Shown here piece by piece: positions 17,856 through 28,146 of a stretch of DNA of 64,000 nt. Positions within the stretch are counted from its first letter, which is position 1; the number at the start of each line of letters is the position of its first letter. Source of the stretch: Phaeobacter sp. J2-8 (lineage in GTDB: Bacteria > Pseudomonadota > Alphaproteobacteria > Rhodobacterales > Rhodobacteraceae); contig NZ_JALIEC010000009.1 of NCBI RefSeq assembly GCF_022867865.1, positions 1-64,000 of the forward strand, given 5' to 3'. The notes under the pieces are model-generated. The model had not been told where the DNA came from. It saw only the letters and a list, made by a program, of their open reading frames with translations, and did not search any database. A program made the position numbers and the translations under genes.

Positions 17856-18839
17856 TTACAGGGTCAAAGCCTGTTCCAGCCGCGCCCATTCCACCGGCGT
17901 TCCCGGCAGGCCAAGGCGAATCCATTGCGGCGCATAGGGAAAGATCCGGCTCCAGATCCCGGCGCGGGCAAGGTGGTCGCGGGCGGTCTCGGCGTCTGGC
18001 GTAACGTAGGTACGAAACAGATGCGTCCCGCCCAGCAGGGTCCAACCCGCGCCCGCCGCCAGGGTATCAAGCCGACCGGTTTCCTGTGCCAGCCGCGCCA
18101 CCGTGGCACGATGCCAGTCGTGATCGCCCAAGGCCGCGCGCCCGATTTCCAGCGCCGCCCCCGAAACCGGCCAGGGGCCAGCCAATTCGGACAACCGTGC
18201 CACGGTGGCGCGATCCCCGAAGGCAAAGCCAAGCCGCAGCCCCGCAAGCCCCCAGAACTTGCCGAAGGAGCGCAGCACAATCAACTGACCGCCGTGGGCA
18301 AGCGATCCAGCCTGCGCCGCCAGGGACAGCTCTGGCACCGGATCGGCAAAGCTTTCATCGACGACGAGTTGGCCGACATCGCGGGCCAAATCACAAAGCG
18401 TCTGGCGGTCGTGATGGCGCCCGTCGGGGTTGTTGGGATTGACCACAACCGCCAGATCCGCCCCAGCCAGATCCGCCAGTGCAGAGACCTCCTGCACCAG
18501 CCACCCATTGGCCGCCAGTGCCGCGCCATGTTCATTATACGTCGGGCCAAGGATGCGCGCCCGCCCCCGCGCCGCCCCCGGCGCCGTGAGCTGCGGCACC
18601 AATTGGATCGCCTGTTGTGCGCCCGACAGGGCAACACAGGGGGCATCGCTGCCAAAGGCGCGGGCGGCCTCCGCCAGCAGGGCCGACTTCGCCGCTTGGG
18701 TGGGCAGATCGGTCCAGACCGATGCGGGCAGCGCGGGCACCGGCCAAGGCTGGCGGTTGATGCCGGTGGACAGGTCAATCCAATCGCTGCGGCCCCAATG
18801 TGCCTGTGCAAAATCGATATTGCCGCCGTGATCGCGCAT
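17856..18839 (-). CDS. cobC: L-threonine-O-3-phosphate decarboxylase / CobC-type aminotransferase
   Basis: 327-residue PLP enzyme of the class I/II aminotransferase fold that makes (R)-1-amino-2-propanol phosphate from threonine phosphate for the nucleotide loop. The PLP-lysine is in LRSFGKFWGLAGLRLG near residue 208; AVVVNPNNPDGR near residue 147 is the cofactor-contact loop. I chose the ATG at 18839 (MRDHGGNIDFA), which touches the cobD stop (TGATG). The reading frame extends upstream without homology. It ends a four-gene, end-to-end overlapping minus-strand operon. Confidence 0.92.
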   Translation of the reverse strand: MRDHGGNIDFAQAHWGRSDWIDLSTGINRQPWPVPALPASVWTDLPTQAAKSALLAEAARAFGSDAPCVALSGAQQAIQLVPQLTAPGAARGRARILGPTYNEHGAALAANGWLVQEVSALADLAGADLAVVVNPNNPDGRHHDRQTLCDLARDVGQLVVDESFADPVPELSLAAQAGSLAHGGQLIVLRSFGKFWGLAGLRLGFAFGDRATVARLSELAGPWPVSGAALEIGRAALGDHDWHRATVARLAQETGRLDTLAAGAGWTLLGGTHLFRTYVTPDAETARDHLARAGIWSRIFPYAPQWIRLGLPGTPVEWARLEQALTL

Positions 18840-19813
18840 CAGAAACTCCAGATTATCAGCGCAGAACACGCCAGCCCAAGCGCCCCCAATCCCATGGCCC
18901 GCCGATAAAGCGCAAGCCCCCGGCGCAGGTCGTCCCCTTTTGGATCGCGGGCATCGGCATTCAGCCAGGGTTCCCGGGCGATATGATCGCCATAGATTCG
19001 CGGCCCGGACAGGCGGACATCCAGCGCGCCTGCCATGGCCGCCTCGGGCCAGCCGGCATTGGGCGACCGATGGGCCCGCGCATCCGCCCCCATCACCCGC
19101 AGCGCCCGCAGACCAAAACGCCCCGCAGCCAGTGCAAACAATCCGCCACACAGACGCGCCGGGATCAGATTCACCAGATCGTCGATCCGCGCCGCCGCCC
19201 AGCCAAACGCCTCATACCTTTCGGTACGGTGGCCAATCATCGAATCCAGCGTGTTGATCGCCTTGTACGCGGCAATGCCGGGCAGCCCGGCCACGGCCCC
19301 CCAAAACAGCGGCGCGACAATCCCGTCCGAACTGTTCTCGGCCAGACTTTCCAACGCCGCGCGGCTAATCCCAGCGGTGTCCAATTGTGCGGGATCGCGT
19401 CCGACGATCATTGACAGCGCGTAACGCGCCTCGGCCAGTGCGTCTGCGTCCGGGGGGGCGGTGCTCAGGGCGGTATTCAGCGGGTCGGCGACGGCAACAA
19501 CATGTTCATGCATCGCGCGCAGGGCCACCAACGGCCATGCCAGCACACCGCCGATCACGATCCCAAGCCAGCCCGAGGGCAGCAGGCTTTGCAGCAGCGC
19601 GCCGCAAAGCGCCGCCAAGGCAATCACCAGCAGCGCGGCCAGCGTGCCGCGCGCGCGCCGCCCTGCGCCCGGATGGTTCAACCGCCGTTCAAGGCCGGAA
19701 ATCGCAGCGCCAAGCCATGTCACCGGGTGGCCGATCCTTTGGAACACCGGCTTTGGCCAGCCGATCGCCACATCCAGCGCCATCGCAATCAACATCATCG
19801 CGGCAAAGTTCAT
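18839..19813 (-). CDS. cobD: Adenosylcobinamide-phosphate synthase CobD (CbiB)
   Basis: 324-residue membrane protein that joins aminopropanol (phosphate) to adenosylcobyric acid. It has a hydrophobic N-terminus, conserved FQRIGHPVTWLG near residue 30, and ENSSDGIVAPLFW and YKAINTLDSMIGHR in the middle, all family hallmarks. About four membrane segments are visible. GGAGG lies upstream of the ATG at 19813. It overlaps the preceding kinase gene and cobC by one base each. Confidence 0.95.
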   Translation of the reverse strand: MNFAAMMLIAMALDVAIGWPKPVFQRIGHPVTWLGAAISGLERRLNHPGAGRRARGTLAALLVIALAALCGALLQSLLPSGWLGIVIGGVLAWPLVALRAMHEHVVAVADPLNTALSTAPPDADALAEARYALSMIVGRDPAQLDTAGISRAALESLAENSSDGIVAPLFWGAVAGLPGIAAYKAINTLDSMIGHRTERYEAFGWAAARIDDLVNLIPARLCGGLFALAAGRFGLRALRVMGADARAHRSPNAGWPEAAMAGALDVRLSGPRIYGDHIAREPWLNADARDPKGDDLRRGLALYRRAMGLGALGLACSALIIWSF

Positions 19814-20606
19814 CACGCGCCTCCACGAAATTGCAGCACATGGCGCAACCCTGCGGCACGCAGGGTCTCTGCCCCGGTCGACGGCACGGTGCCGGGCGAG
19901 AAGATCAGCCCCCGCGCACAGCCGGTATGGGCGCGCAGCCAGCCAAGCGCGCCCAAGTCGCGCGCCAAATCCGGGGTTGGATCGCCCACCGGACCGCGCA
20001 TCGCCTGACACCGCGCGGCGCTTTCGCTGGCCAGGGCCGCGATATCAGGCAGGTTACGCGCCAGCCTCCATGGTGCGATCAGGTCGGAAATATCGGGAAA
20101 GGCCTGATCCTGTGGCTCGGTCCAGCGCGCACCACCCCAAAACCCACCCAGAATCTCATATCGGGGTTGGCCCGGCAGATCAGCCAGACAATCGCCCACC
20201 CGCGACGCCCATAGCAGACGCGACGGGGCGGCAAAGGCCAGCGGATCCGATGCACCTTCAAATCGGACGCAGGCCCGCGCCAGATCCAATGGCCGGCCCG
20301 CCACCCGGCAAGCTGCGCCAGCGCCACCAGTCGCGCGCTGGACACACCGGTGCCAAAGCCAAGTTGCGCCAATGCACGCATGCGGACCGTCCCCCGCAAG
20401 CGCAGCCCAAGCGGCGTCAGGAACCGACGCACCTGTTGTGCCGTCAGACCCACCCCATATAGCCGCAGACCCTGCGCCGCCGGATAATGCCACAGCCGCA
20501 CGCCAAGTGCCGGACAGGGCAAGGTGACCAGCGCAACCGGCCCATCGCGGCCAATCCGCCCCTGCATCCATTCGCCGAAATGGCCCGCGACACATAGATC
20601 TGTCAT
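19813..20606 (-). CDS. PduX-like GHMP-family L-threonine kinase (frameshifted)
   Basis: The N-terminus (MTDLCVAGHFGEWMQGRIG) and the ATP loop GFGTGVSSARLVAL near residue 96 resemble PduX, the GHMP kinase that phosphorylates L-threonine for B12 synthesis. After residue about 102 the protein continues in another frame with RPLDLARACVRFEGASDPLAF and a full-length C-terminus. One base (a G/C in a GC run near 20300) appears to be missing; corrected length is about 264 residues. Position directly before cobD and cobC, which use its product, supports the call. Function is inferred from family and context. Confidence 0.75.
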
Positions 20607-21200
20607 TGCGCGCCCGGATTGACGTCAGCCACAGAATTGACGCAAGCCACGGACCAGCCCGCCGCGCCCGGCGGCACGACAAGCCGCGTGATCGACAACG
20701 GCGCCACCTGAAACGCCAACGCAGCCGGGATCGAGCCCAGGGCATGGGCCAGCCCGGCGCGCACCACCCCGGCATGGGCGACCACCGCGATCCGCCCGCC
20801 CTGCCCGGCCAAGTCTGTCAGCGCGGGTTGAACCCGGGCACAGAGATCGGCGAAACTTTCGCCCTGCGGCGGGCGATGCCGGGCCAATTCAGACGCCGCA
20901 AGCGGGCCAAGATCGGGCAGATCGCCATAGGCCACGCCCTCCCATGATCCGAAATCCTGCTCCCATAGGCGGGCATCCTGCGCTGGTGTTTGATCGGGCC
21001 AAAGCGCCGCGGCGGTTTGCAAACAGCGCAATGCCGGACTGGCCACCAGCCGCGCCGCGCCAATGCGCAGACGCAGATCGGCCAGAACCCTGTCGGGCGG
21101 AATGCGGGCGCTGACATCACGCCGCCCGGCCAGACAACCGCCGTCACAGGCCTGGCGCATGGCGGATCAAAATCAATTCGGTCCCGGCGCTGGCATCCAT
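20603..21200 (-). CDS. Histidine phosphatase, probable alpha-ribazole-phosphate phosphatase (frameshifted)
   Basis: The phosphoglycerate-mutase-like signature LILIRHAP is in the first reading frame, starting at the ATG at 21200 (MDASAGTELILIRHAP). The remainder (GCLAGRRDVSA, ASPALRCLQTAAAL, WEGVAYGD, VVAHAGVVR) is in another frame. One extra base near 21152 explains the break. Corrected length is about 198 residues, typical of the family. Such phosphatases dephosphorylate alpha-ribazole-5'-phosphate or cobalamin phosphate in the nucleotide-loop pathway. It is first in the phosphatase-kinase-cobD-cobC operon and divergent from cobU. Confidence 0.8.
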
Positions 21201-21280
21201 CACGATATTGTCCCTTTCTCACTCCGGCTGTTTCTGCTTTATCGACCGGCGGGGAACAAGAGGCAGGATGCAGATCACCA

Positions 21281-21784
21281 ATGGCGCGCATAGTTCTGAT
21301 CACCGGCGGGGCGCGGTCCGGCAAAAGCGTCCTGGCGGAAAAACGCGTTCTAGAGACCGCCTCCAAGGCCCATTACATCGCCACAGCCCAGGCATTCGAT
21401 GCGGAAATGACGGCGCGTATTGCCACCCACCGCGACCGGCGCGGCCCCGAATGGCACACGCATGAGGCCCCGCTTGATCTGCTGGCGGCCTTGCGCGACA
21501 CCGATGACGCCCCGCGTCTGGTTGACTGCCTGACATTATGGCTGAGCAATCTGATCCTTGCAGAAATGGACTGGGAAAGCCGGGCGCGTGACATGCTGGC
21601 CGCCCTTCCCGATCTGCACCATCCGGTTGTCTTTGTCAGCAACGAACTGGGCATGGGGATCGTGCCGGACAATCCGCTGGCGCGGCGTTTTCGCGATGCG
21701 GCGGGCACGCTTAACCAATGGGTCGCGACCCAAGCCGACGAGGTGATCCTGTCTATCTCCGGCCTGCCACTGAAAGTGAAGTAA
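21281..21784 (+). CDS. cobU: Adenosylcobinamide kinase / cobinamide-phosphate guanylyltransferase
   Basis: 167-residue bifunctional enzyme (CobU of Salmonella, CobP of Pseudomonas) that phosphorylates adenosylcobinamide and adds GMP. The P-loop is ITGGARSGKS (residues 7-16); the second conserved segment is FVSNELGMGIVPDNPLARRFRD near residue 112. I chose the ATG at 21281 (MARIVLITGG); an upstream AGGCAGGA is the only candidate ribosome-binding site and is far away. It begins the cobU-cobT-cobS plus-strand operon. Confidence 0.95.
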   Translation: MARIVLITGGARSGKSVLAEKRVLETASKAHYIATAQAFDAEMTARIATHRDRRGPEWHTHEAPLDLLAALRDTDDAPRLVDCLTLWLSNLILAEMDWESRARDMLAALPDLHHPVVFVSNELGMGIVPDNPLARRFRDAAGTLNQWVATQADEVILSISGLPLKVK

Positions 21785-21787
21785 CCT

Positions 21788-22792
21788 ATGAAACTCAATA
21801 AACTATCCGAGGTCGCAACCCTTGCCGACCACCTGCCCGAAGCCGACACCGCCCAAGAGGCCGCCGCACGCGCCCACCAGGACGCGCTGACCAAGCCGCC
21901 CGGTGCGCTGGGACGGCTTGAGGATCTGGCGATCTTCATGGCGGGATGGCGCGGCACGGATCGCCCCGACATCACCAAGGCGCAGGCCCTTGTTTTTGCC
22001 GGAAATCACGGCATCTGTGCCCAGGGTGTGAACCCGTTTCCGCAAGAGGTCACCGCGCAGATGGTGGTGAATTTTGAACAGGGCGGCGCAGCAATCAATC
22101 AGCTGTGCCGGGCAAATGGCGCGGATCTGGATGTGATCGCGCTGGATCTGGATCGGCCAACCGCCGATTTCACCCAAGGCCCCGCCATGACCGAGGCCGA
22201 AACGCTGGACGCGATGAACCGCGGTGCGGCGGCGGTCGATCCGGGCGCGGATGTCGTGTTGCTGGGCGAAATGGGGATCGGCAATTCCACCATTGCCGCC
22301 GCATTGGCCTGCGCGCTGTTCAAAGGCACAGCCGCCGATTGGGTGGGGCCGGGCACGGGATCGGATGCGGCCGGGGTGGCACGCAAAATCGCCGCTATCG
22401 AGGCCGGGCTGGCCCTGCATGGTGCCAAGTCACCGATCGACGTTCTGGCCGCGTTTGGCGGGCGGGAACAAGCCGCGATCTGTGGTGCGGTTCTGGCCGC
22501 GCGCAAACAGGGCATTCCGGTGATCCTCGACGGGTTCATCTGCACCTCGGCGGCGGCGGTGTTGTATGCCGTTGACCCACGGCTGCTGGATCATTGCCTG
22601 GTGGGGCATATGTCGGCAGAACCGGGTCATCGCCGTCTGCTGAAGGCGCTCGACAAACGGGCTGTGCTGGAATTTGACATGCGCCTTGGCGAAGGCTCGG
22701 GCGCGGCGCTGGCGCTTGGCATCCTGCGCTCTGCGCTGGCCTGTCACAATGGCATGGCGACCTTTGCACAGGCCGGGGTCAGCGCGGCATGA
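21788..22792 (+). CDS. cobT: Nicotinate-nucleotide-dimethylbenzimidazole phosphoribosyltransferase
   Basis: 334-residue enzyme that activates the lower ligand as alpha-ribazole phosphate. Family motifs are KPPGALGRLEDLA near residue 35, FAGNHGICAQGVNPFPQEVT near residue 69, GEMGIGNSTIAAAL, and the catalytic glutamate in HMSAEPGHRRLL near residue 280. It starts 3 bp after cobU and its stop overlaps the cobS start by 4 bp. This is the Salmonella-type CobT, not the cobaltochelatase subunit of the same name. Confidence 0.96.
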   Translation: MKLNKLSEVATLADHLPEADTAQEAAARAHQDALTKPPGALGRLEDLAIFMAGWRGTDRPDITKAQALVFAGNHGICAQGVNPFPQEVTAQMVVNFEQGGAAINQLCRANGADLDVIALDLDRPTADFTQGPAMTEAETLDAMNRGAAAVDPGADVVLLGEMGIGNSTIAAALACALFKGTAADWVGPGTGSDAAGVARKIAAIEAGLALHGAKSPIDVLAAFGGREQAAICGAVLAARKQGIPVILDGFICTSAAAVLYAVDPRLLDHCLVGHMSAEPGHRRLLKALDKRAVLEFDMRLGEGSGAALALGILRSALACHNGMATFAQAGVSAA

Positions 22793-23541
22793 TCCGACGC
22801 GAGGCCCATCTCGCGCTGGTATTGATGACACGGCTGCCCCTGCCCCGATTGGCCGAACCTGTGCCGGCAATCGGGCGCGCGGCCTGGGCCTTTGCGCTGG
22901 TGGGTCTGGTGGTCGGCGGGCTAAGCGCCGCTGTGCTGGTTGTGTTGCTTGGCCTTGGTCTGCCGCCGTCGCTGGCCGCAGGTGGGGCGCTGGTGGCGCA
23001 GGTTCTGCTGACCGGCGCGCTGCACGAAGACGGGCTGGCCGATATGGTCGATGGCGTCTGGGGCGGGCAGGACCGGGCCCGGCGGCTGGAGATCATGCGC
23101 GACAGCCGGATTGGCAGCTACGGCACGCTCGCGTTGGTTCTGTCGGTCGGGTTGCGTTGGCAGGCGCTGGCGGTGCTGGCGGCCAATCCCGCGTTTACCT
23201 GTGGCGCGATCCTTGCCGTTGCGATGAGCAGCCGCAGTTGCGTCACCTTGGCGCTGGCGCTTTTGCCGGCGGCACGCGCCGACGGTCTGGGCCAAAGCGC
23301 AACCGGGGTGGGCCGTTCCGCCGTATTTCTGGCGCTGATCCTGGGGCTTGTTCCGGTGCTGGCGCTGGCCTTTTTCGGCGGATCACCCGCCCCACTATTT
23401 ATCCTGCCGGTTCAGGCGCTGGCGCTGTTCATCATCGCCCGGCTCGCCCTGACGCGCCTTGGCGGTCAGACCGGCGATGTGCTGGGCGCAACCCAGCAGG
23501 TGACCGAAATCGCCGGGTTGCTTGCGCTGGCGGCACGATAG
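22789..23541 (+). CDS. cobS: Adenosylcobinamide-GDP ribazoletransferase (cobalamin synthase)
   Basis: 250-residue integral membrane enzyme (CobS of Salmonella, CobV of Pseudomonas) that joins adenosylcobinamide-GDP and alpha-ribazole. Six to seven hydrophobic segments are visible, with the family motifs LHEDGLADMVDGVWGG near residue 79 and RDSRIGSYG near residue 105. It closes the cobU-cobT-cobS operon; its ATG overlaps the cobT stop by 4 bp. Confidence 0.95.
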   Translation: MIRREAHLALVLMTRLPLPRLAEPVPAIGRAAWAFALVGLVVGGLSAAVLVVLLGLGLPPSLAAGGALVAQVLLTGALHEDGLADMVDGVWGGQDRARRLEIMRDSRIGSYGTLALVLSVGLRWQALAVLAANPAFTCGAILAVAMSSRSCVTLALALLPAARADGLGQSATGVGRSAVFLALILGLVPVLALAFFGGSPAPLFILPVQALALFIIARLALTRLGGQTGDVLGATQQVTEIAGLLALAAR

Positions 23542-23594
23542 GCCACCGCCAGCCTGCTGTTTTACTTGCGTCAGAACATCCGCGGCGCGCGATC

Positions 23595-25997
23595 CTAACG
23601 TTTTTTCATCGCATCCAGCAAAGCCGCGCCAAGCGCGCTTTGGCCTGGATCGGCGGGCTTGTTCCGGTCGTGGCCACCAGCATTATGCGGCTTGCGCCCC
23701 TTTGGCCCGGATGGCCCACGGGAATTCTGATCAGGCTTGCCGCGACCTGAACCGGATTTTTGTCCGGCTCTCTGGCCCGCATTCTGGCCACCCTCCTGAC
23801 CGGCACCGCTATCCTTGCGCATGCTGAGACCGATGCGTTTGCGGGCGACGTCGACCTCAGTCACGCGAACACGCACCACATCGCCGGCCTTCACCACCTC
23901 ATGCGGGTCTTTGACAAACCGGTCGGCCAATTGGCTGACATGCACCAGACCGTCCTGATGCACGCCGACATCGACAAAGGCACCAAAGGCCGCCACATTG
24001 GTCACCGTGCCCTCCAGCGACATGCCGGGTTTCAGATCGGTGATCGCGTCAATACCTTCTGCGAAGCTCGCGGTTTTGAAGGTCGGGCGCGGGTCACGGC
24101 CCGGCTTTTGCATCTCAGCCAGAATGTCGCGCACCGTCGGCAGACCGAAACTGGCATCGACGAAATCCTCGGCCCGCAGACCGGCCAAAAGCTGCTCCTC
24201 CCCCATGATCTGGCGAATGTCGCGGCCACAGGCTTTTTCAATCCGACGCGCCACATCATAGGCTTCGGGGTGCACGGACGACGCATCCAGCGGTTCCGCC
24301 CCGTCGCGAATGCGCAGGAAGCCTGCGCATTGCTCAAACGCCTTGGGGCCGACACCCGCCACCTTTTTCAATGCCTTGCGCGAGGCAAAGGCCCCTTCGC
24401 TGTCGCGATGCGCCACAATATTGGCCGCCAATGACGGGCCAAGCCCGGCGACATGTGCCAACAGCGGCGCAGACGCCGTGTTCAGATCCACGCCAACCGC
24501 GTTCACCGCATCTTCGACCACCGCCTCAAGCGCCTTGCCCAATTGCCGTTGGTCAACATCGTGCTGATATTGGCCGACGCCGATGCTTTCCGGCGTGATC
24601 TTGACCAATTCCGCCAGCGGATCTTGCAGACGGCGGGCAATCGACACCGCGCCACGAATGCTGACATCCAGATCGGGGAATTCCTTGGCCGCCAATTCCG
24701 ACGCCGAATAGACCGAGGCCCCGGCCTCGGACACCACAACGCTGGTTGGTTTGGGACCGGCGGGCAGCCGTTTCAGCGCATCCGCGACAAAACGTTCGGT
24801 TTCGCGGCTGGCGGTGCCGTTGCCGATGGCGATCAGCTCGATGTTATGTTTGCGGATCAAGTGCAGGACCTGTTCCTCGGCCCCGCGCAAATCCCGCTTT
24901 GGCGGGAAGGGATACATCGTCGCATGATCCAGCAGCTTGCCGGTGGCATCCACCACCGCCGCCTTGACCCCGGTGCGAATACCGGGATCGAGCCCCAGGG
25001 TCGCCTTGCTGCCCGCAGGGGCCGCCAGCAACAGATCCTTCAAGTTGCGGGAAAACACCCGGATGGCTTCGTCATGGGCGCGGCGACGAAGATCGGTCAA
25101 AAGATCCATGTACATTGTCAGGCTCAGCTTGACCCGCCATGTCCAACCCGCCGCATCGCGCAGCCAGGCATCCCCCGGCCCATCGCCGGGAATGCCGATG
25201 GCATGGGCGACAATGCCGACCGCACGCTCTGGCCCGGTCTCGGGCTCTGGCTCGATCCCGAGGCTGACAATTTCCTCTTTCGCGGCACGCATGATCGCCA
25301 GCGCCCGGTGGGCGGGGATATTGGCCCATTTCTCGCTGTGATCGAAATAATCGGAAAACTTGGCGCCGACCTCTTCCTTGCCCTTCTGGACCTTGGCGGT
25401 GATCACCGCCTCTTTCATCATGTAATCGCGCAGACGGCCAAGAAGGTCGGCGTTCTCCGTCAGCTCTTCGCCCAGAATGTCGCGCGCGCCGTCCAGCGCC
25501 GCTTTGACCGTTTCGACAGTCTCGCCCAGATAACCCTGTGCCAGAGTTTCCGGCGCCGCACCGCGATTGGTTTGAATGGCGCGCAACAGCGGCTCCAGCC
25601 CGTTTTCGCGGGCGATCATCGCCTTGGTGCGCCGTTTGGGTTTATACGGCAGATAGATGTCTTCCAGCGTCGCCTTGCTGGTCGCGCCTGCAATCGACCG
25701 CGCCAGCGCATCGGTCAGCTTGCCCTGCGATTTGATCGAATCAAGGATGCTGGCCCGCCGCTTTTCCATCTCGCGCAGATAGACCAGCCGGTCGCCCAGC
25801 GTCCGCAATTGCGTGTCATCCAGCCCGCCGGTCATCTCTTTGCGATACCGCGCGATAAACGGCACCGTCGCGCCGCCGTCCAACAATTCGACCGCGCTTG
25901 TCACCTGGGTCGGGCTGGCGGCGATTTCGGTGGCAATGGTGCGGGCAATGCGGTCTGCGATCTGGTCCAAGGTCAGGCTCCTGTCATGCGGGACCAT
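23595..25997 (-). CDS. tex: Tex-family S1 RNA-binding protein
   Basis: 800-residue cytoplasmic Tex protein, a transcription accessory factor with nucleic-acid-binding domains. In order: an N-terminal helical domain ([16 protein letters not shown] near residue 50), a YqgF/RNase-H-like domain ([17 protein letters not shown] near residue 325), helix-hairpin-helix repeats ([13 protein letters not shown]), and a C-terminal S1 domain ([24 protein letters not shown]). The tail is basic and low in complexity (glycine, lysine, asparagine-rich). I chose the ATG at 25997. It converges with cobS. Confidence 0.93.
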   Translation of the reverse strand: MVPHDRSLTLDQIADRIARTIATEIAASPTQVTSAVELLDGGATVPFIARYRKEMTGGLDDTQLRTLGDRLVYLREMEKRRASILDSIKSQGKLTDALARSIAGATSKATLEDIYLPYKPKRRTKAMIARENGLEPLLRAIQTNRGAAPETLAQGYLGETVETVKAALDGARDILGEELTENADLLGRLRDYMMKEAVITAKVQKGKEEVGAKFSDYFDHSEKWANIPAHRALAIMRAAKEEIVSLGIEPEPETGPERAVGIVAHAIGIPGDGPGDAWLRDAAGWTWRVKLSLTMYMDLLTDLRRRAHDEAIRVFSRNLKDLLLAAPAGSKATLGLDPGIRTGVKAAVVDATGKLLDHATMYPFPPKRDLRGAEEQVLHLIRKHNIELIAIGNGTASRETERFVADALKRLPAGPKPTSVVVSEAGASVYSASELAAKEFPDLDVSIRGAVSIARRLQDPLAELVKITPESIGVGQYQHDVDQRQLGKALEAVVEDAVNAVGVDLNTASAPLLAHVAGLGPSLAANIVAHRDSEGAFASRKALKKVAGVGPKAFEQCAGFLRIRDGAEPLDASSVHPEAYDVARRIEKACGRDIRQIMGEEQLLAGLRAEDFVDASFGLPTVRDILAEMQKPGRDPRPTFKTASFAEGIDAITDLKPGMSLEGTVTNVAAFGAFVDVGVHQDGLVHVSQLADRFVKDPHEVVKAGDVVRVRVTEVDVARKRIGLSMRKDSGAGQEGGQNAGQRAGQKSGSGRGKPDQNSRGPSGPKGRKPHNAGGHDRNKPADPGQSALGAALLDAMKKR

Positions 25998-26149
25998 AGT
26001 GATACCGGCCCCGCCCGGCCCGCGCCAGCCCCTTCGTTGATCTGGCGGTGATCTGGCAGACAATCTGGCGCGCTGTGCCGACCTCCACTTTCTGCGCCCT
26101 CGGCAATCTGCTAGGGGAAGGTGGCATTGGCTGCTGATAAGGGAAAATC

Positions 26150-26899
26150 ATGACGAAAAAGCTTGCTGCCGGAAACTGGAAGATGAACGGATCCAACGCG
26201 TCAGCGTCCGAGGTTGCGGCCTTGCTGCCGGAGATTGCGGATGTCAGCTGTCAGGTGTTGCTCTGCCCGCCGACAACGCTGGTGGCGGCCATGAAAACCT
26301 GGGCTGACGGGGCGAATCTTTTGGTGGGCGGGCAGGATTGCCATGCCAACAAATCCGGCGCCCATACCGGCGATGTGTCGGCACCGATGCTGGCCGATGC
26401 CGGGGCAAGCCATGTTATTCTGGGCCATTCCGAACGCCGCGCCGATCACGGCGAAACCGACAATATGGTTGCGGCCAAGACGGCCGCCGCCCATGCCGCC
26501 GGTCTGGTGGCGATTGTCTGTGTCGGGGAAACCGAAGAGGAACGCGATGATGGCCGCGCGCTGGATGTTGTCGGCGCACAGATCGCCGGATCGCTGCCAA
26601 AGGGTGTGACCGGCAAAAACACCGTCATCGCCTATGAACCCGTCTGGGCCATAGGCACGGGACGCACGCCGACATTGGAACAGATTGGCGAAATGCATGA
26701 CTTCATGCGGGATGCGCTGTCACAGCAACTGGGGGCCGAGGCCGCCAGCCTGTCGCTGCTCTATGGCGGGTCGGTCAAACCGGGAAATGCGGCGGAAATC
26801 TTTGCGGTTTCAAATGTTGACGGCGCATTGGTTGGCGGTGCTTCGCTCAAGGCCGCGGATTTTTCCGGCATCGTCAAAGCGCTCGACGCCGCGTCCTGA
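26150..26899 (+). CDS. tpiA: Triosephosphate isomerase
   Basis: 249-residue glycolytic enzyme interconverting DHAP and GAP. Active-site segments are all present: GNWKMNG with lysine 11, the histidine in ILGHSERR near residue 89, the catalytic glutamate in [11 protein letters not shown] near residue 162, and the phosphate loop [22 protein letters not shown] precedes the ATG. A core metabolic gene such as this is unusual on a dispensable plasmid. Confidence 0.97.
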   Translation: MTKKLAAGNWKMNGSNASASEVAALLPEIADVSCQVLLCPPTTLVAAMKTWADGANLLVGGQDCHANKSGAHTGDVSAPMLADAGASHVILGHSERRADHGETDNMVAAKTAAAHAAGLVAIVCVGETEEERDDGRALDVVGAQIAGSLPKGVTGKNTVIAYEPVWAIGTGRTPTLEQIGEMHDFMRDALSQQLGAEAASLSLLYGGSVKPGNAAEIFAVSNVDGALVGGASLKAADFSGIVKALDAAS

Positions 26900-27078
26900 T
26901 GTCAGGCGCTGAGCGGTCTTTTGTCGAAAAGCATTTCGCAATCGCTTCGGACAGGCTAAAGGTGTGAGCGCTAACATCACAGCCATGCCGAACCAGACAA
27001 AGAACGCCCCCGTGTGCAGTTCGACCGGGGGCCTTCCACACCAAAATCGCGCCCGCATTCGCGCAGAGGAGACGTAAA

Positions 27079-28023
27079 ATGACCACTATTCTTGATCAAC
27101 TGAGGGACATGACCGTTGTGGTCGCTGACACCGGAGAAGTCGAAGCGGTCAAAACCCATGCCCCGGTAGATTGCACCACCAACCCGTCATTGGTGTTGGG
27201 CGCATTGAAAGACCCGGCCTCCGAGGCGCTGATCGTGCGCGAAATCGAAGCCGGGCAAAAGGCCGGTCTGAGCGCCGCCCAGATCTGTGACACGTTGACC
27301 GTGGCCGTTGGTGTTGAACTCTCGAAACTTGTTCCGGGCCGCGTATCGACCGAGGTTGACGCCTGTCTGTCGTTTGACACCGAAGCGTCGCTGACCCGCG
27401 CCCGCGCCATCATCGCCGATTACGCCGCACGTGGCGTCGGCAAGGAACGCATCCTGATCAAACTCGCCTCGACATGGGAAGGCATCCGCGCCGCCGAAGT
27501 GCTGCAAGACGAAGGCGTCGATTGCAACCTGACGCTGCTGTTTTCCATGGCCCAGGCCGTGGCCTGCGCCGATGCCGGGGCGTTCCTGATTTCGCCTTTT
27601 GTCGGTCGGATCACCGATTGGTACAAAAAATCCGAAGGCGTCGAAAGCTATGCCCCGGACGAAGATCCCGGCGTCAAATCGGTGCGCAAGATCTATGATT
27701 ATTACAAATCCAACGGCATCGACACCGTGGTCATGGGCGCATCTTTCCGCAACACCGACCAGATCAAGGCGCTGGCGGGCTGTGACCGGCTGACGATCGC
27801 GCCGAAACTTCTGGAACAATTGGGCGCGGAAACCGGCACCCTGCCCCGCGCATTGTCGCCTGACAACGCCACCGGCGGCAGCAAGATTGCGATGGACGAA
27901 GCGACCTTCCGCTGGGAGATGAACGCAGACGCCATGGCGACCGAAAAACTGGCCGAAGGCATCCGCAACTTTGATGCGGACCACAAGAAACTGATCGCAT
28001 TGATCGCGGATCGCATGGCCTGA
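27079..28023 (+). CDS. tal: Transaldolase
   Basis: 314-residue class I transaldolase of the pentose phosphate pathway. The Schiff-base lysine is in [12 protein letters not shown] near residue 130, with DCTTNPSLV near residue 31, [11 protein letters not shown] and [14 protein letters not shown] downstream. It belongs to the longer TalB-type group, judged by length and motifs. AGGAGACG precedes the ATG. A bidirectional terminator follows. Confidence 0.95.
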   Translation: MTTILDQLRDMTVVVADTGEVEAVKTHAPVDCTTNPSLVLGALKDPASEALIVREIEAGQKAGLSAAQICDTLTVAVGVELSKLVPGRVSTEVDACLSFDTEASLTRARAIIADYAARGVGKERILIKLASTWEGIRAAEVLQDEGVDCNLTLLFSMAQAVACADAGAFLISPFVGRITDWYKKSEGVESYAPDEDPGVKSVRKIYDYYKSNGIDTVVMGASFRNTDQIKALAGCDRLTIAPKLLEQLGAETGTLPRALSPDNATGGSKIAMDEATFRWEMNADAMATEKLAEGIRNFDADHKKLIALIADRMA

Positions 28024-28062
28024 TCACCCGCTGAGCCGTCGCTGACGGCCGGCCTGTAAAAC

Positions 28063-28115
28063 AAAGGCCGCCAGAGAACCAAGGATCATATCCAACGGTT
28101 TTCTGGCGGCCTTTT
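28063..28115. terminator. Bidirectional terminator between tal and the DapA-family gene
   Basis: AAAGGCCGCCAGA-G-AACC (28063-28080) pairs with GGTT-T-TCTGGCGGCCTTTT (28097-28115), giving a long GC stem flanked by A and T runs on both sides. It separates two convergent genes. Confidence 0.85.
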
Positions 28116-28146
28116 CACAACGACGCAACCGCCGCTGCGGCCAATT

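Noticed and set aside
24453-26051. 532-codon plus-strand frame opposite tex
   Set aside because: Antisense shadow of tex, without motifs.
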